NCBI GenBank assembly: GCA_022508265.1
Contig: JAFLVP010000011.1
Coordinates: forward strand, 7,671-49,100
DNA: 41,430 bases
Reading direction: 5' to 3'
Source of the DNA: Clostridiales bacterium
GTDB taxonomy: Bacteria > Bacillota > Clostridia > Christensenellales > Borkfalkiaceae
Shown piece after piece: positions 31,838 to 40,215 of the stretch (positions within the stretch are counted from its first letter, which is position 1; every line of letters begins with the position of its first letter). The position numbers and the translations under genes are program-made. The notes under the pieces are model-generated. The model did not search any database. It was not told the origin of the DNA and saw nothing but the letters and a program-made list of their open reading frames with translations.

Positions 31838-32629
31838 ATGGACAATTTTGCAGACGAAAGAGATTATAAAATATTAGAGAATGACAAATATACTTTTTTT
31901 GTGCTCGGTCGTATTATGGGCGGAAAATGCGAGATTCTTCTGACCGACCATAAAAGGCTGATTATCTGCTTTACGTGTAATCCCTATCCCGTTTGGATAT
32001 GGACTCCCGACGATGCGTCGGAAGCGGAAATGGAAAGGGCTTACAGGCTTGCATTGGAATCTTCCCTGCTTGACGGAAAGCACCGCTTTAATCTCAAATA
32101 TAATTTAGCCGAATATTTTATCAAAAGAGCAGTTGAAGATGAAATAAATCTTTCAATCTCTCTGAATATGTATGCCTACGACTGCAATGCGCTTATAAAG
32201 CCGACTGTGATTGCCGACGGCGCAATACATCACTGTGTAAGCGACGACATTGACGAATTGGTCGAGTTTTTGGATTTATTCCATAAAGAAACGGGTGTCG
32301 ACAAAAAGGATATCGAAAGCTATCGCTCGGAGGCGGAGGAATATATAAATTCGGGTAATATGTACTTCTGGAAAGACGGTCACGGGAATAACGTCGCAAG
32401 CTGTAAGTTTGCGCCGAACGGGGATACGGCGTCTGTAAATCTCGTATTTACCCGCCCCGAGTTCCGCAGAAAGCACTATGCCGAAAATCTCGTTTATCAA
32501 GTTACGAAAATTATAATGGATGCGGGCTATATTCCGATGCTCTATACGGATGCAGACTATACCGCGTCAAACGCCTGCTACGAGAAAATAGGCTACGTCC
32601 TCAAAGGCAAGCTGTGTACCGTAGGATGA
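31838..32629 (+). CDS. GNAT family N-acetyltransferase
   Basis: A 263-residue protein. The N-terminal 125 residues form an unrecognised alpha/beta region. The C-terminal half is a GNAT domain with the acetyl-CoA loop in FTRPEFRRKHYAENLVYQVTK (a variant of the R/QxxGxG/A motif) and the closing YTDADYTASNACYEKIGYVLKG signature. The substrate is unknown. GGGAG precedes the ATG. It probably shares a promoter with the TIGR04076 gene, and a perfect hairpin terminator follows. Confidence 0.87.
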   Translation: MDNFADERDYKILENDKYTFFVLGRIMGGKCEILLTDHKRLIICFTCNPYPVWIWTPDDASEAEMERAYRLALESSLLDGKHRFNLKYNLAEYFIKRAVEDEINLSISLNMYAYDCNALIKPTVIADGAIHHCVSDDIDELVEFLDLFHKETGVDKKDIESYRSEAEEYINSGNMYFWKDGHGNNVASCKFAPNGDTASVNLVFTRPEFRRKHYAENLVYQVTKIIMDAGYIPMLYTDADYTASNACYEKIGYVLKGKLCTVG

Positions 32630-32649
32630 ATACAAAACTTTAATTTCGC

Positions 32650-32679
32650 AAACCCCGACTGCGACGGCAGTCGGGGTTT
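32650..32679. terminator. Intrinsic terminator after the GNAT gene
   Basis: AAACCCCGACTGC (32650-32662) and GCAGTCGGGGTTT (32667-32679) form a perfect 13-bp stem with a GACG loop. Confidence 0.85.
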
Positions 32680-32725
32680 GGTTATAAAGGCGATTGTACA
32701 AGCATAGATTATCGGGAGGTAGTCT

Positions 32726-35368
32726 ATGAATAATTATTGCTTTGAAGAGGTCGACGGGGTATTAAAGTCCTTGAAAACCGACAGAATGGGTTTGAGCGCG
32801 GACGAGGCGGAAGTGCGTCTTAAAAACTACGGTCTGAACGAAATCGAAAAGACAAAATCGGCGGGGATTGTCCGCCTGTTTTTTTCGCAGTTCAAGGATT
32901 TTATGACCCTGCTACTCATTGCCGCCGCCGCGGTTTCGGGGCTTATAGCCTTTCTTTCAAAGGACAAAAACGATTTAACCGACACGTTCATTATACTTGC
33001 AATTATCTTTATGAACGCCGTCGTCGGCACTATACAGCAGTACAGGGCGGATAAGGCGATTGAAAATTTAAAAAAGCTTTCGGCAAGCGCCTGCAAGGTT
33101 CGTCGGGACGGAAAGGAAATTACTCTGCCCTGCGAACAGGTTACGGTCGGGGATATAGTGCTGCTCGAAGAAGGGGATATTATTCCCGCGGACTGCCGCA
33201 TTATCGAATGCAACGGGCTTCTTTGCGACGAGGCGGCGCTCACTGGCGAGAGCGGAGGGGTCGAAAAGAGCGTAGAGCGTATCCGCGGCAACAGCGTTGC
33301 GCTCGGCAATATGAAAAATACTCTCTTCGGCTCGTCATTCGTTTTAAGAGGGAACGGCGAGGCGGTCGTAACCGAGGTCGGTATGAATACCCAAATGGGC
33401 AAGATTGCCTCCATGCTCGAAGGCAGTAAACAGGGAGGAACGCCCCTTGAAAACAGCTTAAACAAGCTCGGCAAGATTATTTCAATCTTCGTGCTTGCGG
33501 TTACCGCCGTAATTTTCGGGGTGGGACTGTTCGTCCGTCAGGAAGGTATATTAAAAAACTTTATGACGGCGGTAGCCGTGGCGGTTGCGGCAATTCCCGA
33601 GGGGCTGCCCGCCGTAGTCACTATTATAATGGCTATGGGCGTTCAGAAGATGAGCAAGAAAAAGGTAGTAATCCGCAAACTCAAATGCGTTGAAACACTT
33701 GGAAGCTGTTCGGTTATCTGTTCGGATAAAACGGGCACGTTAACTTGTAACGAGCTTCGGGTAGAGGCTTGCAGTGTGGACGGCAAAGATACCGAGGGCG
33801 AGGCGTTTAACAAACTTCTGCAATGTATGACGGTTTGCAACGGCGTAAAGGGCGAAAAGGGGGCGTATCTCGGCGACCCCACGGAAATTGCTCTTAAAAA
33901 ATTTGCCGACAGTCGGAATTTTCATCTTCAATTTGAAAAGACGGGGGAAATTCCCTTCACTTCCGAGCGCAAAATGATGACCGTATCTGCAAAACTCGGC
34001 GGAGAAAGGCTTTCCTTTACTAAGGGTGCGCCCGATATCCTTATAAACCATTGCGAATGTATTTTAACTGCCGACGGAGTGCGCAAACTTACCGCCGCCG
34101 ATAAAAAGGCGATAACAGAGGAAAACGACAGACTTACGGACGGCGCACTTCGCGTTCTGGGCTTTGCTTACCGAAAGGGGGATAAGTGCGAAAACGGGCT
34201 GATTTTTATAGGGCTGTGCGGACTTTCGGACGGAATTAAAGAGGGGGTAAAAGAGGCGGTTGCCGACTGCAAGCGCGCAGGCATTACAACCGTTATGATA
34301 ACGGGCGACCACGTGCGTACGGCGTACTCGGTTGCAAAAAAGCTCGGCATAGCAGACGATATAAACGAGGTTATGACGGGCGAACAGCTCGATGTGCTCG
34401 ACAAAAAAGAGCGGGACGGGGCAATAGAGAAGTGCAGGGTATTTGCTCGCGTTTCGCCGAAGCATAAAAATATGATTGTAAAAAGTCTGCAAAAAAGAGG
34501 CAAGGTGGTTGCAATGACCGGCGACGGAATTAACGACGCGCCGAGTATCAAGAGCGCGGACATAGGTATAGCTATGGGCGTTTCGGGCACGGACGTAACC
34601 AAGAGCGCCTCGGATATGGTTATTGCCGACGACAACTTCACAACCATAGTTACCGCCGTGCGCGAGGGCAGAAGAATTTCTTCCAACATAAAAAAGACTA
34701 TTTGTTTCTTTCTCTCCACAAATCTTGCCGAAGTACTTGCAATTTTATTTGCCTCGCTGTTTTTATTCAAATTCGATTTCCTGCTGTCAACACAGCTATT
34801 ATGGCTCAACCTCATAACGGACAGCTTCCCCGTGCTCGCGCTGGGTGCGGAGCGGGAGGATACCGACAGCATGCACCGCCCGCCCGAACGCTCGGAGAAA
34901 AGTCTGTTTTCCAAGACCTCGCTCGTATCTATTGCCTTTTACGGACTGTACATAACGGTTGCAACCTTGGGGATATTCCTTTTTGCGCTCTCGTCTTGGG
35001 GCAACGAAGTTGCAACCACTATGACATTTATGACAATATCCTTTTTGGAACTCTTTCAGGCATTCAATATCCGTACCGAGCGTGTTTCGGCTTTCGGCAA
35101 GGGAATGTTTTCCAATAGAGCGCTGTGGCTGACAGTCTTAATTGCCGTTGCCGTCAATATTTTGTTGTGCGTAAGTCCGCTGTCCTCGGCGTTCGGGCTT
35201 GTGAGCCTTTCCGGAGCGCAGTGGGGAATAGTGTTTGCTATCTCGCTCTCGATAATCCCCGTAGGCGAAATATACAAATTCATTCTGCGCCTTACAACCC
35301 GCCGACATAGAGATAGGCTGAAATCAAAGCCCGTTTCGGGCAAAAAAGTCAAAATCAGGGCTTTATAA
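32726..35368 (+). CDS. Calcium-type P-type ATPase
   Basis: An 880-residue P2-type cation pump. The cation ATPase N-terminal domain is followed by TGES (173-176) in the actuator domain and by IPEGLPAVVTI in the fourth membrane helix, which is typical of Ca2+ pumps. The phosphorylated Asp334 lies in SDKTGTLTCNE, with FTSERKMMTV in the nucleotide domain, MTGDGINDAPSIK in the hinge and LLWLNLITDSFP in the sixth helix. About ten membrane segments. It should export Ca2+ (possibly Mn2+) using ATP. GGGAGG lies 7 bp before the ATG. The C-terminus is basic. It appears to be monocistronic; no clear promoter was seen in the 46 bases after the upstream terminator. Confidence 0.93.
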   Translation: MNNYCFEEVDGVLKSLKTDRMGLSADEAEVRLKNYGLNEIEKTKSAGIVRLFFSQFKDFMTLLLIAAAAVSGLIAFLSKDKNDLTDTFIILAIIFMNAVVGTIQQYRADKAIENLKKLSASACKVRRDGKEITLPCEQVTVGDIVLLEEGDIIPADCRIIECNGLLCDEAALTGESGGVEKSVERIRGNSVALGNMKNTLFGSSFVLRGNGEAVVTEVGMNTQMGKIASMLEGSKQGGTPLENSLNKLGKIISIFVLAVTAVIFGVGLFVRQEGILKNFMTAVAVAVAAIPEGLPAVVTIIMAMGVQKMSKKKVVIRKLKCVETLGSCSVICSDKTGTLTCNELRVEACSVDGKDTEGEAFNKLLQCMTVCNGVKGEKGAYLGDPTEIALKKFADSRNFHLQFEKTGEIPFTSERKMMTVSAKLGGERLSFTKGAPDILINHCECILTADGVRKLTAADKKAITEENDRLTDGALRVLGFAYRKGDKCENGLIFIGLCGLSDGIKEGVKEAVADCKRAGITTVMITGDHVRTAYSVAKKLGIADDINEVMTGEQLDVLDKKERDGAIEKCRVFARVSPKHKNMIVKSLQKRGKVVAMTGDGINDAPSIKSADIGIAMGVSGTDVTKSASDMVIADDNFTTIVTAVREGRRISSNIKKTICFFLSTNLAEVLAILFASLFLFKFDFLLSTQLLWLNLITDSFPVLALGAEREDTDSMHRPPERSEKSLFSKTSLVSIAFYGLYITVATLGIFLFALSSWGNEVATTMTFMTISFLELFQAFNIRTERVSAFGKGMFSNRALWLTVLIAVAVNILLCVSPLSSAFGLVSLSGAQWGIVFAISLSIIPVGEIYKFILRLTTRRHRDRLKSKPVSGKKVKIRAL

Positions 35369-35412
35369 ATATAATTTTTTTGCAAAAAATGCCAAAAATT
35401 TCCTTATCACTA

Positions 35413-35441
35413 TGTACAAAGCAAAAATTCCGTGATATAAT
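35413..35441 (+). promoter_or_regulatory. Promoter of the gluconate 5-dehydrogenase-like gene
   Basis: A weak -35 TGTACA (35413-35418), a 17-bp spacer and a perfect TATAAT (35436-35441). Confidence 0.5.
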
Positions 35442-35481
35442 TTATTTGATAAATATAAATTGATAAGGAGAAATAAAATAT

Positions 35482-36282
35482 ATGGAAATGAAAGATTTCA
35501 GACTTGACGGAAAAGTTGCTCTCGTCACGGGCGCTTCGTACGGCATAGGTTTTGCTATTGCTTCGGGTATGGCAAAAGCAGGCGCTACTATCGTGTTCAA
35601 CGATATCAACGAGGACCTCGTAAAAAAGGGAATTGCCGCTTATAAAGAGATTGGCATAACCGCTCACGGCTACGTTTGCGACGTTACCAACGAAGAGGGC
35701 GTAAACGCTATGGTTGCCAAAATCGAAAAGGAAGTGGGGGTTATCGACATTCTCGTAAATAACGCAGGCATTATAAAGCGTATTCCCATGCTTGAAATGA
35801 CCGCCGCACAGTTCAGACAGGTTATCGATATCGACCTCAACGGACCTTTCATTATGTCCAAAGCCGTAATTCCCTCCATGATTAAAAAGGGTCACGGCAA
35901 GATTATAAATATCTGCTCGATGATGTCCGAGCTGGGTAGAGAGACCGTCTCCGCTTACGCTGCCGCAAAGGGCGGACTTAAAATGCTTACGAGAAATATC
36001 TGCTCGGAGTACGGCGAATACAACATTCAGTGCAACGGCATTGGACCTGGATATATCGCAACTCCCCAGACCGCACCGTTAAGAGAGAGACAGCCCGACG
36101 GCAGCCGTCATCCTTTCGATTCTTTCATTATCTCAAAGACCCCCGCAGGCAGATGGCTTGAAGCGGACGAACTTTCCGGCCCCGCTGTGTTCCTTGCTTC
36201 CGACGCGTCCAACGCAGTCAACGGACATATCCTCTACGTAGACGGCGGTATCCTTGCATACATCGGCAAGCAACCCCAATAA
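35482..36282 (+). CDS. Gluconate 5-dehydrogenase-like short-chain dehydrogenase
   Basis: A 266-residue classical SDR. TGASYGIG is the cofactor loop, NNAGIIKR and the ICSMMSELGRETVSAYAAAK active-site region (Ser, Tyr, Lys) follow, then GIGPGYIATPQTAPL. The NAGIIKR and SMMSELGR patterns are characteristic of the gluconate 5-dehydrogenase/2-deoxygluconate 3-dehydrogenase group, which interconverts keto-gluconates and gluconates with NAD(P). It would make substrate for a KDG/KDPG route, and eda lies in the same window but not the same operon. AAGGAG is 11 bp upstream of the first ATG; a second ATG at codon 3 is also possible. Confidence 0.88.
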   Translation: MEMKDFRLDGKVALVTGASYGIGFAIASGMAKAGATIVFNDINEDLVKKGIAAYKEIGITAHGYVCDVTNEEGVNAMVAKIEKEVGVIDILVNNAGIIKRIPMLEMTAAQFRQVIDIDLNGPFIMSKAVIPSMIKKGHGKIINICSMMSELGRETVSAYAAAKGGLKMLTRNICSEYGEYNIQCNGIGPGYIATPQTAPLRERQPDGSRHPFDSFIISKTPAGRWLEADELSGPAVFLASDASNAVNGHILYVDGGILAYIGKQPQ

Positions 36283-36297
36283 TCAGATAAAAAATTA

Positions 36298-36326
36298 TCC
36301 GCGCCGACTCTCGGCGCGGATTTGTT
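36298..36326 (+). terminator. Intrinsic terminator after the SDR gene
   Basis: TCCGCGCCGA (36298-36307) pairs with TCGGCGCGGA (36311-36320), followed by TTTGTTT. Confidence 0.82.
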
Positions 36327-36360
36327 TATACTCTGATTAAATTAAAAGTTTGCTGATTGC

Positions 36361-37701
36361 TTATTCGGTAATACTCTCGGTTTGACTGACCGTTGTAATA
36401 TCTTCCGTTTGCTTTTTATGCTCAAACTTACTCAAAAACAGCTTTTCCTCTATAAGTGATACTCCTAAATGCACGACCATACCGAACCCGAACATTAAAA
36501 TTATCACGTCCATAGTAAACGTTATTGCAACGGTTACGTACAGTATGTAGAAAATGCCGTAATAAACTAAATTTATAATCAATGAATTTATTGCGTTGTA
36601 TATTGTTTTCCCCAACCCGATAAAAATATTATCTATTATCGCACAGCCCGCGTAGGCAATATAGAAAGGGACAAGCTTTATTGTTATTAGGAATATTTCG
36701 TTTGCGTTGGACAGATTTTCCGCGTGCCTGTAAAAAGGTGTCCACAGCGGAATAGTAATTGCCCAAACCGCAACAACGGCGGCGGCAATAAAATAGTAGT
36801 CAAATTGTTTTAAATTATTATAGCCGTCTTTACAGTCGCGTCTTATCACTTCAGACAGTGCGGAAATAGGAATAAGCAGCCAACCCCAGATAAAGTTATT
36901 TGCTATCCAATAGTTGCCCTGTTCTGCAACCATATTTACCATTTTACAAATCATTACGGCATAGATGAAATTATCGATAAATTGCTGTACGCCCGAGAAA
37001 ACGCCTATTTTGCTCCAATCTTTTAAAATACGCAAATCGTCTTTTTTGAACCAACAGGGTTTAATAAGCTTTTGCAAATAAAGAATTACAAATCCCGCAA
37101 CCGAAAGAAGGGTGTTAACGATTATATTCGAAACGGCGATACCGTAAACCCCGAGGTTGGGAATAAGAGCAAAGTCCGCAATTAAAGAAAGAACGGTATT
37201 TACCGCCAAAAATATGTAAACGTTTTTATCCTTACCAATTACTACGAATACAACGTTGACAAAGCTTACGATTATTCCAATCATAAACGCAACGGTTTCA
37301 AGTTGAAGATAACTGTTGACAACGGTCACGTCTATTTCATCGGGGTTCATAGCTTTTATGAGCACAACACCGTAAATTAAAACGCCTATCGAAAACAACG
37401 TGTATATAACAAAAGCTACAAGCCCCGTTTTGAAAGTATGCTTAGCAAAATTTTCTTCGTCGTGCTTGAAAATTTTATTTAGAATAGAATACAACGGGAC
37501 TATTAAAAATGCTTGAAGTGTTTCGTTAATTAAATCAAACCACTCCATTTGACCTATAACATCAAATACTTCACTTTGGTTGTTCGCAGAAATAATAAAA
37601 GTTTTAACTGTCTGATAAATTGCAGGAATAAGCGCCAAAGCGCATAAAGCTGCAAATAGCCGCCAATTAAAAAATTTAAACTGCCTGAATTTCTCTTTCA
37701 T
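36361..37701 (-). CDS. MATE family Na+-driven efflux transporter-like protein
   Basis: A 446-residue integral membrane protein with about twelve helices in two related halves, as in the MATE/multi-antimicrobial extrusion group. Visible family-like features are the VVNSYLQLETVAFMIGIIVSF segment after the sixth helix and GVYGIAVSNIIVNTLLSVAGF. It is diverged from NorM-type members, with a long first half. The C-terminal tail is short, cytoplasmic and Thr/Glu-rich. Substrate unknown. The start has AAAGGAT 7 bp upstream. It has its own promoter, divergent from mgtE. Confidence 0.8.
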   Translation of the reverse strand: MKEKFRQFKFFNWRLFAALCALALIPAIYQTVKTFIISANNQSEVFDVIGQMEWFDLINETLQAFLIVPLYSILNKIFKHDEENFAKHTFKTGLVAFVIYTLFSIGVLIYGVVLIKAMNPDEIDVTVVNSYLQLETVAFMIGIIVSFVNVVFVVIGKDKNVYIFLAVNTVLSLIADFALIPNLGVYGIAVSNIIVNTLLSVAGFVILYLQKLIKPCWFKKDDLRILKDWSKIGVFSGVQQFIDNFIYAVMICKMVNMVAEQGNYWIANNFIWGWLLIPISALSEVIRRDCKDGYNNLKQFDYYFIAAAVVAVWAITIPLWTPFYRHAENLSNANEIFLITIKLVPFYIAYAGCAIIDNIFIGLGKTIYNAINSLIINLVYYGIFYILYVTVAITFTMDVIILMFGFGMVVHLGVSLIEEKLFLSKFEHKKQTEDITTVSQTESITE

Positions 37702-37735
37702 AAAATATCCTTTGCATTATAAAATATATAAATTG

Positions 37736-37764
37736 AATATATCAATAATTAAATTGTAAGTCAA
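37736..37764 (-). promoter_or_regulatory. Promoter of the MATE gene
   Basis: On the minus strand: TTGACT (37764-37759), a 17-bp spacer and TATATT (37741-37736). Confidence 0.65.
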
Positions 37765-37802
37765 CCATTATTGACAAATAGGCTGACAAATGAGCGAACA
37801 GT

Positions 37803-37831
37803 TTGACATTTATAAAGAATAACTATATACT
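37803..37831 (+). promoter_or_regulatory. Promoter of mgtE
   Basis: TTGACA (37803-37808), a 17-bp spacer and TATACT (37826-37831). The leader to the ATG is only about 35 nt, too short for a magnesium riboswitch. Confidence 0.7.
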
Positions 37832-37873
37832 GATATTGAACATTGAAATTATTATAAAACGGGAGGGCAGGAT

Positions 37874-39544
37874 ATGACGGAAGAGCTGAAAACTTATCTC
37901 GACGGTAAAATGTTCGGCACCGCCGCGGATATTCTCAAACGGGAAGAACCCGAGGCTGTTGCCAAAATAATCTCCGAACTCAATGCCGAGGATTTGCTTC
38001 CCCTCTGTCACGCGCTTGACAGCGAGGTTTTAGCCGACGTAATCGTCCTTTTGGATACGCCCCTGCAACAAAAAATTGTAGAGGGTTTGCGCGACGACGA
38101 GTTGCAGGACGTTATGGAAGACGTCTCGGTAGAGGACACGGCGGAGATAATCGAGGACCTGCCCGAAGGTGTGGCAAGAAGGATTGCCGAGGAAGACGAA
38201 ATTCTTCACCTTTTGGAAGAAAAGAAATTTTCCGTCTTAAAGCCCCTGCTCGCTTCCATGAACGAGATTGACCTCGCGAACGTATTCGAGAGCGCCAAAG
38301 AGGAGGATTTGCCCATACTTTTCCGCATACTGCCCAAGGATTTGGCGGCGGAAATGTTCGTTGAAATCGAACGCGACACGCAGGAAGCCCTCTTAAAGAA
38401 ACTGACCGACACGGAAATTAAGGACGTCATGGACGAACTGTTCATAGACGATACCGTCGACCTCGTTGAAGAGATGCCCGCAAATGTTGTCAGAAGACTG
38501 CTTGCGCAGAGCGATAATGAAACTCGTTCGTATATAAACGAGCTTTTAAAATACCCCAAGAACAGCGCGGGCAGTATAATGACGATAGAGTTTGTCTCGT
38601 TCACTCCCGAAATGACGGTGGAGGCGGCGTTCGACAGAATACGCAGTACTGCAATCGACAAGGAAACCATATACACCTGCTATGTAACCGACAGCGCGAA
38701 GAAGCTCGTCGGAATGGTTACGGCAAAGGACTTGCTGCTTGCAAAGAAGGACGCACTCATCTCCGAGATAATGGAGGACAACGTCATCTATTCCAACACC
38801 CTCGACGACAGAGAGGAGGTTGCGCGCAAAATTTCGGACTACGGCTTTCTTGCAATACCCGTAACGGACAACGAAAGGCGGCTTGTGGGCATTGTCACAA
38901 TCGACGACGCTATCGACGTCCTGCGGGAGGAGAACACCGAAGATATCGCGAGAATGGCGGCAATTCTGCCCGAAACCAAACCCTATTTAAAGACGAGCGT
39001 ATTTTCAATCTGGAAACACCGCGTGCCCTGGCTTTTAATACTTATGATAAGCGCAACCTTTACGGGGCTTATCATCAACACCTTTGAAGGAAAACTTAAC
39101 GCAATCAGCCCCGTACTGTTTGCCTGCGTTCCCATGCTTATGGATACGGGCGGCAACTCCGGCTCGCAGGCTTCGGTAACTATTATCCGTGCGCTTGCGC
39201 TTGGCGAGCTTTCCGTAAAGGATTCAGGCAAGGTGCTGTGGAAGGAAATACGCGCTTCGATTCTGCTTGCCGCAACGCTCGCAGTTGCGTGCTTTGCAAA
39301 GCTTCAGCTAATAGACAGATTGCTTTTCGGCTACGACGACTATACTGTCATTTTATCTGCTATCGTCTCTCTCGCATTGTTTTGCACGGTGGTTGTGGCA
39401 AAGCTTGTCGGAAGTTTACTGCCGCTAATCGTCAAGGCGTGCAAGCTCGACCCCGCGGCGGTCGCAAGCCCCTTTATTACAACCATTGTCGACGCCGTTT
39501 CGCTCATACTTTTCTGTCTGTTATCAATAGCAATTTTGGGATAA
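37874..39544 (+). CDS. mgtE: MgtE magnesium transporter with duplicated N-domain
   Basis: A 556-residue Mg2+ channel/transporter, about 100 residues longer than typical MgtE. The extra length is a second copy of the helical MgtE N-domain: residues 25-120 (DELQDVMEDVSVEDTAEIIEDLP) and 125-235 (TEIKDVMDELFIDDTVDLVEEMP) align with each other. A CBS pair (about 245-375) and five membrane helices with the pore signature DTGGNSGSQAS follow. The N and CBS domains sense Mg2+ and close the pore. Strong ribosome binding site (GGAGGGCAGG). It is monocistronic, ending at a perfect hairpin. Confidence 0.92.
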   Translation: MTEELKTYLDGKMFGTAADILKREEPEAVAKIISELNAEDLLPLCHALDSEVLADVIVLLDTPLQQKIVEGLRDDELQDVMEDVSVEDTAEIIEDLPEGVARRIAEEDEILHLLEEKKFSVLKPLLASMNEIDLANVFESAKEEDLPILFRILPKDLAAEMFVEIERDTQEALLKKLTDTEIKDVMDELFIDDTVDLVEEMPANVVRRLLAQSDNETRSYINELLKYPKNSAGSIMTIEFVSFTPEMTVEAAFDRIRSTAIDKETIYTCYVTDSAKKLVGMVTAKDLLLAKKDALISEIMEDNVIYSNTLDDREEVARKISDYGFLAIPVTDNERRLVGIVTIDDAIDVLREENTEDIARMAAILPETKPYLKTSVFSIWKHRVPWLLILMISATFTGLIINTFEGKLNAISPVLFACVPMLMDTGGNSGSQASVTIIRALALGELSVKDSGKVLWKEIRASILLAATLAVACFAKLQLIDRLLFGYDDYTVILSAIVSLALFCTVVVAKLVGSLLPLIVKACKLDPAAVASPFITTIVDAVSLILFCLLSIAILG

Positions 39545-39551
39545 AAAATAA

Positions 39552-39585
39552 AAAAGCACACAAGGCAAATGCCTTGTGTGCTTTT
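39552..39585. terminator. Bidirectional terminator between mgtE and the ridA-family gene
   Basis: AAAAGCACACAAGGCA (39552-39567) and TGCCTTGTGTGCTTTT (39570-39585) form a perfect 16-bp stem with a 2-base gap. Confidence 0.9.
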
Positions 39586-39595
39586 GATTGAAAAA

Positions 39596-39967
39596 TTATA
39601 ATTCTGCGATTACTTCGATTTCAACGAGCGCACCCTTGGGAATATCCTTTACTGCAACGCAGCTTCTTGCGGGCTTTGTAACAAAATACTCCTCGTAAAC
39701 TTTGTTAAATTCGGAAAAGTCTGCAATGTCAGCCAAAAAGCAAGTCGTTTTGATTACCTTATCAATGGAAGTCCCGGCAGCCTGAAGAAGGGCTGCAACG
39801 TTTTTGCAGGATTGATGCGTCTGTTCGCTCACGGTTTTTCCCTCGATAAGGGAAGTGGCGGGGTTTACGGGAAGCTGACCCGAGCAATATACCATATTGC
39901 CCACAATTTTAGCCTGCGAATAGGGACCTATCGCTGCGGGTGCGTTTTTTGTTTCTACAGTTTTCAT
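39596..39967 (-). CDS. ridA: RidA family enamine/imine deaminase
   Basis: A 123-residue RidA (YjgF/YER057c/UK114) protein that clears reactive enamine and imine intermediates made by PLP enzymes. AAIGPYSQAKIVGNMVYCSGQLPVNP at the start, KTTCFLADIADFSEFNKVYEEYF in the middle and the arginine/glutamate pair in PARSCVAVKDIPKGALVEIEVIA at the end are all standard. The ATG at 39967 has GAGGAG 6 bp upstream, and the frame's earlier in-frame codon lacks a ribosome binding site. It is monocistronic and convergent with mgtE. Confidence 0.95.
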   Translation of the reverse strand: MKTVETKNAPAAIGPYSQAKIVGNMVYCSGQLPVNPATSLIEGKTVSEQTHQSCKNVAALLQAAGTSIDKVIKTTCFLADIADFSEFNKVYEEYFVTKPARSCVAVKDIPKGALVEIEVIAEL

Positions 39968-40150
39968 ATAAATCTCCTCAAGATAAAGATTGATAAAATT
40001 ATATAATTTTATAGCTTCAAAGTCAATAGTTTTGTTTGCTGTTTTGCACTTGTATTTTAATTTAGCGTTCATTTTACGCGGAATTTATCCTATAAGTACA
40101 GTGGGATGTGCTCACCGTTAAAAATTGTTAAAACAAATCATTTTTTTGCG

Positions 40151-40179
40151 TTGACTTAACAAATTTATTATGATACAAT
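40151..40179 (+). promoter_or_regulatory. Promoter of the glutamine synthetase gene
   Basis: TTGACT (40151-40156), a 17-bp spacer and TACAAT (40174-40179). Confidence 0.65.
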
Positions 40180-40215
40180 CAGTGAGTAGACGAAAATAAT
40201 TAAGAGAGGTAAAAA

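Noticed and set aside
37832-37873. A magnesium (M-box) riboswitch before mgtE
   Set aside because: The leader after the predicted start site is only about 35 nt, far too short for the M-box fold.
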